NCBI GenBank assembly: GCA_051294375.1
Contig: JBJCIZ010000239.1
Coordinates: forward strand, 4,905,581 to 4,969,580
DNA length: 64,000 nt
Origin: Paraspadella gotoi
Lineage: Eukaryota > Chaetognatha
Direction of reading: 5' to 3'
Part shown: one piece after another, positions 57,856 to 64,000 of the stretch
Numbering within the stretch: position 1 is the stretch's first letter
Layout of the letters: each line of letters starts with the position of its first letter
Notes under the pieces: model-generated
Databases searched by the model: none
Told to the model about the DNA's origin: nothing
The model's input: only the letters and a program-made list of their open reading frames with translations
Translations under genes and position numbers: made by a program

Positions 57856-58588
57856 TCGTCGTCGTCGTTCGTCCGTTGTTGTTGTTTGTCTGTCGTTGTT
57901 GTTGTCGTCCGGTCGTTGACGTCGTCCCTTCGTCGTCGCTTCGTCATTCATCGTCATCGTGTCGTCTTTCGTCGTCGTCATCATTGTTCGTCCACGTTGT
58001 TTCGTTCATCATTCGTCGTCGTTCGTGTCGTTCGTCGTTCTTCTCATCGTTGTAGTCGTTCGTCGTCGTCATCATTGTCGTCCACGTTTGTTCGTCATCA
58101 TTCGTCGTCGTTCGTTGTCGTCGTCGTTGTTCACTTCGTCTTTGTTCGTCGTCGTCATTGTAATTGTTCGTCGTTGTTCTTCATTGTTGTCATCCTCCTC
58201 GTTCATTGTCATCGTCATTCGTCTTCATCGTCTTCGTCGTCGTCATCTTTCGTCATCGTCGTCTTTCGTCGTTGTTGTTGTTCGTCGTCATCGTTCGTCG
58301 TTGTCATTATTTTTGTCGATGTTCTTCGTCGTTATTCATTTTCGTTCGTCGTCATCGTTGTTGTAGTTTGTCGTGGTCGTTATCATTGTCGTCGACATTG
58401 TCCTCCTTCGTCTTTGTTCGTTGTCGTTCTTCGTCGTCGTCAACATAGTCGTCATCATTGTTATTCATTGTCATTGTCGTTCGTCTTCGTCGTCGTCGAC
58501 TTCATCGTCGTATTCGTCGTTGTCGTCTTTCGTCGTCGTCATCATCGTCGTTCGTCTTCGTCTTCATTGTCGTCGTCGTCGTCGTGTT
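57856..58588 (+). repeat. Degenerate (GTC/GTT)n tract
   Basis: About 730 bp of GTCGTC / TTCGTCGTC / TCATCGTC words. Frames rich in V, R, S and H (for example 57814-58602) are artefacts of the repeat. In copy 1 the same tract begins just before the 25-N gap. Confidence 0.9.
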
Positions 58589-59636
58589 TTGAAAATAAAT
58601 GAATGGAGAGGAGGGAAAACGGCGCCAACTCCCCTTAATTCGATCTTCATTGTAAAAAAAGAAAAAAGTTCATCGCTTCCTTATTATTCCGCTGTAATTT
58701 TAATTTCATTTCCAGGGAAAAAAATGAGACTGTCAACTTTTTGGTCGGTCTGTCTCTCGATCGGTCTGATCTACTTTTATCAAAAATGCTCATGACTTGG
58801 GTAATACTTTTTTTTTTTAAATTTAGTTCATATTTGGTAGGAAGTAGTTTTGCGTGGTGTATCGCACCGCATCGTAATTTCGTCTTTTATTCTTTATAGT
58901 TTTAGGATTTTCTAATGGCGGCGCTAGCAGTCGCTAAGATTTGAGGTTTTTTCCTATTTTTAACAGATGAGCAACCAATTATAGGCGAATAGTAAGAGAG
59001 ACAGACCGACCGACCGACCGAAAATTGACTTAAAGAATTGCTCCGTGAGTACTCGCGGCGTAACTAAAAAGGTTGGGATAAAACACCCAAAAATATGAAT
59101 CACTATCTCGAAACGGCATGAGGTAAAGGGGAAGAAATTGAAAAGATTAAATGTTTCATGCGTAAATAAAAATTAAATAAAAATGAAAATAAAATAAAAA
59201 ATAAAAAAATAAAATGACTGCCGCGAAATGTACTCAAAAATATACTCATAAAAAATATTCGACTATATTTTTTTTATTAAATCTACATACTCCGATCTCA
59301 TAGGGAAGTTTTTTCTCTTCTTTCATCCTATATTTAGGAAAATGTCTATTTTTAAACGAGTTAATGATAAAGTCAACGACCTTTGGACAATGAAAGTGGA
59401 AAGGGAAGACGGGGATGATGACGATGACCATGATGACGATGATGATGATGATTAAGATGATGATGATGATTATGATGATAGTGATGACTACAGCTAGCAA
59501 GAATAAAGATATGTCCCTTTATATTCAGGACAACTCCACACAAAAAATGAAACATTAAAAAAAATATATTTATTTATTGACAACGAATATCGAATTTTTT
59601 CGTTGTTGGTCCGGTGTCAAATCGTGCATAAAATGA

Positions 59637-59679
<43 letters not shown>

Positions 59680-59820
59680 ACCAGAGGCGGAGAGGGAGGA
59701 GGAGGGAGAGAGAGAAAGATTCCAGGCATAAGGGTCTCGCTTTGTCCCTCTCGAATTAGCTCAGATTAGAGGGAATCGTTATCTTCTCACTTTTTTGAGA
59801 TGAGATGAGATGAGATCGAA
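58589..59820. other. Intergenic with family F copy and GAT repeats
   Basis: 58830-59075 is a diverged family F copy (hairpin region TTGCTCCGTGAGTACTCGCG, then GCGTAACTAAAAA). 59405-59490 is (GATGAT)n and 59645-59680 (GA)n. No gene. Confidence 0.5.
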
Positions 59821-59828
59821 TAAGATTA

Positions 59829-59928
59829 AACTTTTCTTTTCTTTTCTTTTCTTTTCTTTTCTTTTCTTTTCTTTTCTTTTCTTTTCTTTTCTTTTCTTTT
59901 CTTTTCTTTTCTTTTCTTTTCTTTTCTT
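59829..59928 (+). repeat. (TTTTC)n microsatellite
   Basis: About 20 units of CTTTT. A mirror-type (AAAAG)n run flanks the 10-N gap at 61043-61105. Confidence 0.95.
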
Positions 59929-60057
59929 TCCGCCACTTTTTCCTTTTCTTTTTATTTTCCTTCTTTCCTTTTCCTTTCCTCCCTTTTTACCTTTCCTTTT
60001 TCGCTCCAGGAGACTTCGGCCCGGGGTTCACCTACTTTACGATCGTTGATGAGACGA

Positions 60058-60092
<35 letters not shown>

Positions 60093-60264
60093 TTGCACAA
60101 CAACAACAACCGTCCTCGCTCAGCAAAGAAAATACGACCACGGCGGCGACCACCATCGCGACCACAAAAACGACCACAAAAACGACCACAGTCGATCGTC
60201 CCGCTTCTTTTTTAGTCGCTGGTTGATTCTCAGTTCAACGTCGACCAAATAAACAAATCGATGG

Positions 60265-60442
<178 letters not shown>

Positions 60443-60766
60443 AACTGTGAAGCCAAAATTTACTTTTGCGACTTCTGAACCTTAAGATTCATTGAACGAC
60501 GCCGATGCCGATGTTCTTTGACTCCGCAGGGTCGGGCGGCGTCGTGGCGGCGGTCAGGCGGCGTCGTTGCGGCGTCGGACGGCATCAAGCGGAGTATGAC
60601 GGCGTCGGGTGGCCTCGGGCGACGTCGGGCGTTTGGCGGCGGGGGACGGCGTCGGGGCGGCCTCGGCCGGCGTGGCGGGACGGTATTCATTTGTATGCAA
60701 AAACAATAGGCGGTCCCTTTTGTTCGAAAGGGAACAGTTATGGATAATAATGACTGGGTTAGGACT

Positions 60767-60828
<62 letters not shown>

Positions 60829-61067
60829 AACTGGAGGAGAGAGATGGAGCAGATGAATGAGAGAAAGAGAGAGAGAGAGAGAGAGAGATGATCACGACAA
60901 AGAAAACATTTTAAACGAAGTCGAAAATGACGAAAATGATTGCGTCGACAATAAGTGGGTTGACAATGACGGAGGCAGCGAAGAACCGGGATATAAAGAA
61001 AAGGAAGAAAAGGAAGAAAGAAAAAGGAAAGAGGGAAAAACAGAAAAGAAAAGAAAAGAAAAGAAAA

Positions 61068-61077
61068 NNNNNNNNNN
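61068..61077. other. Assembly gap (10 N)
   Basis: Within an (AAAAG)n run. Confidence 0.99.
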
Positions 61078-61455
61078 GAAAAGAAAAGAAAAGAAAAGAA
61101 AAGAAAACCGAGAAAGGAAAATAACAAAAGAAAAGAGATCGAACAAAAAAAAAGCAAAAGGGCAAAAAGGAGGTGATATAATGTTGAGAGAGAAAAAGAG
61201 AGAAAATTCTACATTTCTGAGTTTTGATCGTTGAAAGGGGGGGGGGTAGGTAGATGTCTATCTGCCTCGCGGTCTCGCTGTAGAGCTGGTTCCGCTCTTT
61301 GACATTAATTATCATTTACTAGTATTTCTTATTATTATTAATTTTAATTTAATGGAAACATATCTTTTAAATTTTATTCTGTACTAACGTCGTTGGCCTT
61401 CGCAGCGGGGATCCGAAAAAAGGCTTCGCTTTCCTATGGAAATGAAATAAAAATT

Positions 61456-61501
<46 letters not shown>

Positions 61502-62277
61502 TCTCAATCTCTCTCTCTCTCTGCGAGTGTGGAAAGAGGCCGAATGAAGATTTGGTAATTCGATGCTCTTTTTTTCTCCTCGATCCGCAATCGATTAATT
61601 GTTGTTTCTTTTGCTAATTTTTTATGCTTTTCTTCGCCCGTTTTCTTTCTCTTTTGTCAAAATCGGAAAGACCGGCTGGGATCAGCGAGGCGTATTTGGA
61701 CGATGCGGTGTGGTGCTATATAAATTAACAAAGCAATATTTTGTATATTGTGATATAACATATGTTGTTTAAATCATGAGAAAAATGACCAAAGCAAGAA
61801 AAAAACTATGACCAAAAAGATAGTTCTTCTGTCTGCTGACCTACTGTTTGAGAGCTCGCAGATTCCTGTTATGTTAATAACCCACTATATTTTCTCCCAA
61901 GTCAGGGGCGAGATAGCTTATTTATTTAACTAATGAAAACATTTTTTACGTTGGTTGTACCAATTTAATACGACTTGAAGGAATGATCGACCGACCACAA
62001 TTCTTTAATAGAGTTGCGACGCGTAACAGCGCCTAACTCTTCCTCCTCTTCCTTCTCTTACTCATTTTCTTCCTCTTCCTCCTCTTCCTTCTCTTCCTCA
62101 TTTTCTTCCTGTTCCTCCTCTTCCTCCTCTTCCTACATTTCCTCTTCCCTCTCTTCCTCCTCTTCCTCCCTTTCCTATTTTTCTTCCTCTCTTTCCTCTT
62201 TTTCATCCTCTTTCTCTTCCTCCTCGGTGTCACTTTTCTTTAACCACATTTCTACTTTTGTAAATGTAAGTAAAACT
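61078..62277. other. Intergenic, microsatellites and a family F end
   Basis: 61460-61520 is (CT)n. 61985-62035 is a degenerate family F right end (AATAGAGTTGCGACGCG, ..CGCCTAACTC). 62036-62225 is an imperfect TTCCTCCTC tract. No gene. Confidence 0.5.
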
Positions 62278-62428
62278 GGCTCTCTTTTCCGAGAATGCCC
62301 CTTTTCTATTTGTTGTACTGCAGAATTTTATTTGAAATCCTTAACCTCTAACCTTATCTTTAACTAAAAAAAAATTAATCTAAATTTCGATTTTAAGAAA
62401 AACTGGGGCGTTCTGGGAAAATAAGGCC
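62278..62428 (+). mobile_element. Family D MITE, 151 bp
   Basis: Left end GGCTCTCTTTTCCGAGAATG (then CCCC). The right end is the reverse complement of GGCCTTATTTTCCCAGAACG (then CCCC): inverted repeats of about 24 bp with a few mismatches. The interior has CCTTAACCTCTAACC words. A second copy occupies the intron of the XK-like gene (right end ATGGGGCGTTTTTGGG, then TTAAAAGGCC, 63249-63274). Confidence 0.6.
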
Positions 62429-62577
62429 CAATTGGGGGCTGTCAAACTTCTCTTAATTTTTGTTAATTGCAATGAAGCGAATAATAATTTGGGGGATCAT
62501 TTCGATATACAAGTGATTGTTTAATCATTTCATTTTTACATTTTTTTATTCGGCTTTAGAAAAATTTTCTTCACAAA

Positions 62578-62952
62578 ATGGATGTTTTTGGGCTCGTGAC
62601 AAGTTCAGCATTAAACGTGATTGACGCCTTCACCGACTTCAGATCCGCCTACGAATTTCTGACATCAACTTCTGACATTTGCTTTAAAATCGGTTGCTCT
62701 TTATTATTCGTTCTGATATTTCATTGCCTCGCATCATCCCTTTATGGATTTATAGTAATATCGAGGAAAAAAATTTATTACGAGAGAATATTTAGTAATG
62801 CTTTCGTGAGTAGCTCAACGATTGTTTTGTTTATTTTGGGTCTTGGGTCGATCCCGATCTCTGTCGATTATCATTTTGAGAAATTGGACGCCGATAAAAA
62901 TATAAAGGCACTATTTACCAAAAGCGCCACATTTATATTCCTCACAACCTAA
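62578..62952 (+). CDS. XK-related-like membrane protein, first exon(s)
   Basis: ATG in good context (CACAAAATGG). 124 codons to a TAA at 62950-62952. Residues 10-30 (ALNVIDAFTDFRSAYEFL) resemble the N-terminal 'D-TD-W-AY' region of XK/XKR proteins. Helix 1 is at about 34-61. Helix 2 (about 79-98, TIVLFILGLGSIPISVDYHF) corresponds to the family's 'LLHLLQLGPL-RY' segment. No GT donor exists between helix 2 and the stop. A perfect GTGAGT at 62806 lies before helix 2 and is phase-compatible with the next exon (both phase 0). So either helix 2 is spliced out, the gene uses another exon end, or it is degraded. XKR proteins are multipass plasma-membrane lipid scramblases or amino-acid-transport partners. 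Confidence 0.5.
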   Translation: MDVFGLVTSSALNVIDAFTDFRSAYEFLTSTSDICFKIGCSLLFVLIFHCLASSLYGFIVISRKKIYYERIFSNAFVSSSTIVLFILGLGSIPISVDYHFEKLDADKNIKALFTKSATFIFLTT

Positions 62953-63289
62953 ATTTAATTTTAATTTTTATATTTTATCAAATTTAAAAATTATTTATTT
63001 TGTTGCGTTAAAGTTTAGAAAACCAAAATAATTTATTACCATCACCAAACTCATTACTTACTCCCTAACCTAAATCTCTCACTATAATCCTGAACCTTAA
63101 CCTAATCCTCAACCCTTATGCCCAATCTCTATGCTTAATCCTTAAACCTAATCCCTAACCAAAACCTATACCCTAATCTTTAAACCCCCCCCCCCAAAAA
63201 AAATAATTCGATTTCCAAAAAAAAAATTAAGATTTAACTTCTACTGTAATGGGGCGTTTTTGGGTTAAAAGGCCTATATTAACGTCGAG
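62953..63289 (+). other. Probable intron of the XK-like gene, with family D insertion
   Basis: It contains AATCCCTAACC-type words (63040-63185), an (C)n/(A)n run (63187-63210) and the family D right end at 63249-63274. Only 15 bases separate that end from the proposed acceptor GTCGAG|AAA. Confidence 0.5.
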
Positions 63290-64000
63290 AAAGAAAATTT
63301 TCTCCTCTTTCTACATCTGATCCAATGTTTACTAGAAGGGTTACCCCAACTCGTCCTTCAAACGGGAGGTCTCATCTTTTCTCTCGCCAGTTCCCCGAAC
63401 AACAAGCACTGCTTTCCCAAATTCATATTCGCTCCGGATTTTAAACGAACGATCATCGGCTGTTCCCCCTTTTTTATACTTCATTCTTTGTTCACGTTGA
63501 AGGGTAACATTTCGGATATGGTTCAAAACCTTTCCCTGATCAAGGATGATTCGATCGAGGAACTTGACGAGCCGTGTCATTGCAAAGAAGTACGATCTTA
63601 CATTGGTCACAACGAATACGTTTGTCAGTGGAGCATCAAGGATCATTACTTTCAAATATTTTCGATCGCAGTTTCTATGGTTGGAATTTCCAAAGGAGCT
63701 TCGAATGTTAGATCGTTATTTATACAGTCACGGAAAGAATTTAGTTATTCGTCCTTTGTACTAAAAATTTGGGAGGCTTTTAGCGTGTTTCAAGGTATAG
63801 TCGGAATTACAATAAATCTCTACGTAATTTTCAGGTTTTCTATAAAAATCAATTTGTGTTTTGGAATTTTGACGCCGTTTATTATCCTTCGTATAATGAC
63901 CCCGTCGGAAATTGCTACGTTGTTCAAAACAATGTTCTTTCATACGAAAATCGGAAATGTTAAGGTTCATACGAGCAGCAAGTCTAGAAATCTACAAATT
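63290..64000 (+). CDS. XK-related-like membrane protein, second exon, runs off the window
   Basis: A stop-free frame of 237 codons from 63290 to the last base (open since TAA at 63265-63267); the proposed acceptor is AG at 63288-63289. It has no ATG until 63518. It begins NFLLFLHLIQC and then LLEGLPQLVLQTGG, which matches the XK/XKR signature 'L-E--PQL-LQ'. Further hydrophobic helices: HYFQIFSIAVSMVGISKG, WEAFSVFQGIVGITINLYVI and INLCFGILTPFIILRIM. Between the first two is a soluble loop with C and acidic residues (DDSIEELDEPCHCKEV). The 104-codon frame on - at 63341-63655 is its shadow. The C terminus lies outside the window. Confidence 0.6.

Larger units (their letters stand above)
53558..57866 (+). 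repeat. Large direct duplication, copy 2
   Basis: Same order of blocks as copy 1, with very many single-base insertions relative to it and one clean insertion (55603-57091). CAGACAGACGGACAAACAGA units cover the place of the copy-1 gap (about 53990-54165), followed by about 270 bp not seen in copy 1. Confidence 0.85.

Noticed and set aside
57814-58602. 262-codon Val/Arg/Ser-rich frame
   Set aside because: It covers a degenerate GTC/GTT repeat; other frames give similar low-complexity proteins.
63341-63655. 104-codon frame on - in the XK-like exon
   Set aside because: The + frame is open over 711 nt and has family motifs; the - frame is its shadow.

Overview
The window is AT-rich nuclear DNA of an animal, probably an invertebrate whose phylum I cannot fix. 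It holds few genes and many transposons. Evidence for a eukaryote: spliceable exons with GT/AG borders, an exon matching cytosolic phenylalanyl-tRNA synthetase alpha, a Ty3/gypsy LTR retrotransposon, a Penelope-like reverse transcriptase remnant, a tRNA-derived SINE, TTAA-flanked DNA elements and dense (CT/GA)n microsatellites. I see no rRNA or functional tRNA gene and no CRISPR array. There are four N gaps: 437-461, 50349-50923, 52761-52785 and 61068-61077.

Genes: (1) one exon of FARSA at 8182-8279 (+), isolated among repeats. (2) A tetraspan membrane-protein gene at about 39202-40619 (+), split by an apparent single-base loss in a run of six G. (3) An XK-related-like membrane protein on + from 62578 to beyond the window edge. 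Its second exon (63290-64000) has no early ATG and no stop, so simple ORF lists miss it. (4) An intact gag and pol of a gypsy element on - (36131-37231 and 32619-36164).

Layout: 1-9250 is repeats, a decayed gag-like ORF on -, and copies of a long repeat ('family C') ending in a hairpin. 9440-16680 has a Penelope RT remnant, a fold-back element, two inverted TTAA-flanked elements and two satellite arrays. 17745-20313 is a 2.6-kb terminal-inverted-repeat element. 20290-26960 is a nest of elements: an element B copy broken by a TTAA element that is broken by another TTAA element, with a SINE beside it. 27516-32079 is a cluster of head-to-head family C copies forming a giant inverted repeat. 32080-37840 is the gypsy element. 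39202-40619 is the tetraspan gene. 43067-49140 is a second hairpin-ended repeat and very long microsatellite tracts. 49911-57866 is a large direct duplication, with a 16-bp minisatellite between the copies and a 1.5-kb insertion in only one of them. 58589-64000 is microsatellites, small inverted-repeat elements and the XK-like gene.

No shared pathway links the genes. The strongest non-standard signals are: a shared end structure in two otherwise unrelated repeat families (inner inverted repeat, fixed upstream box, terminal hairpin, TAAAA); a textbook -1 frameshift site between gag and pol; and several TTAA-target families with clear insertion footprints.
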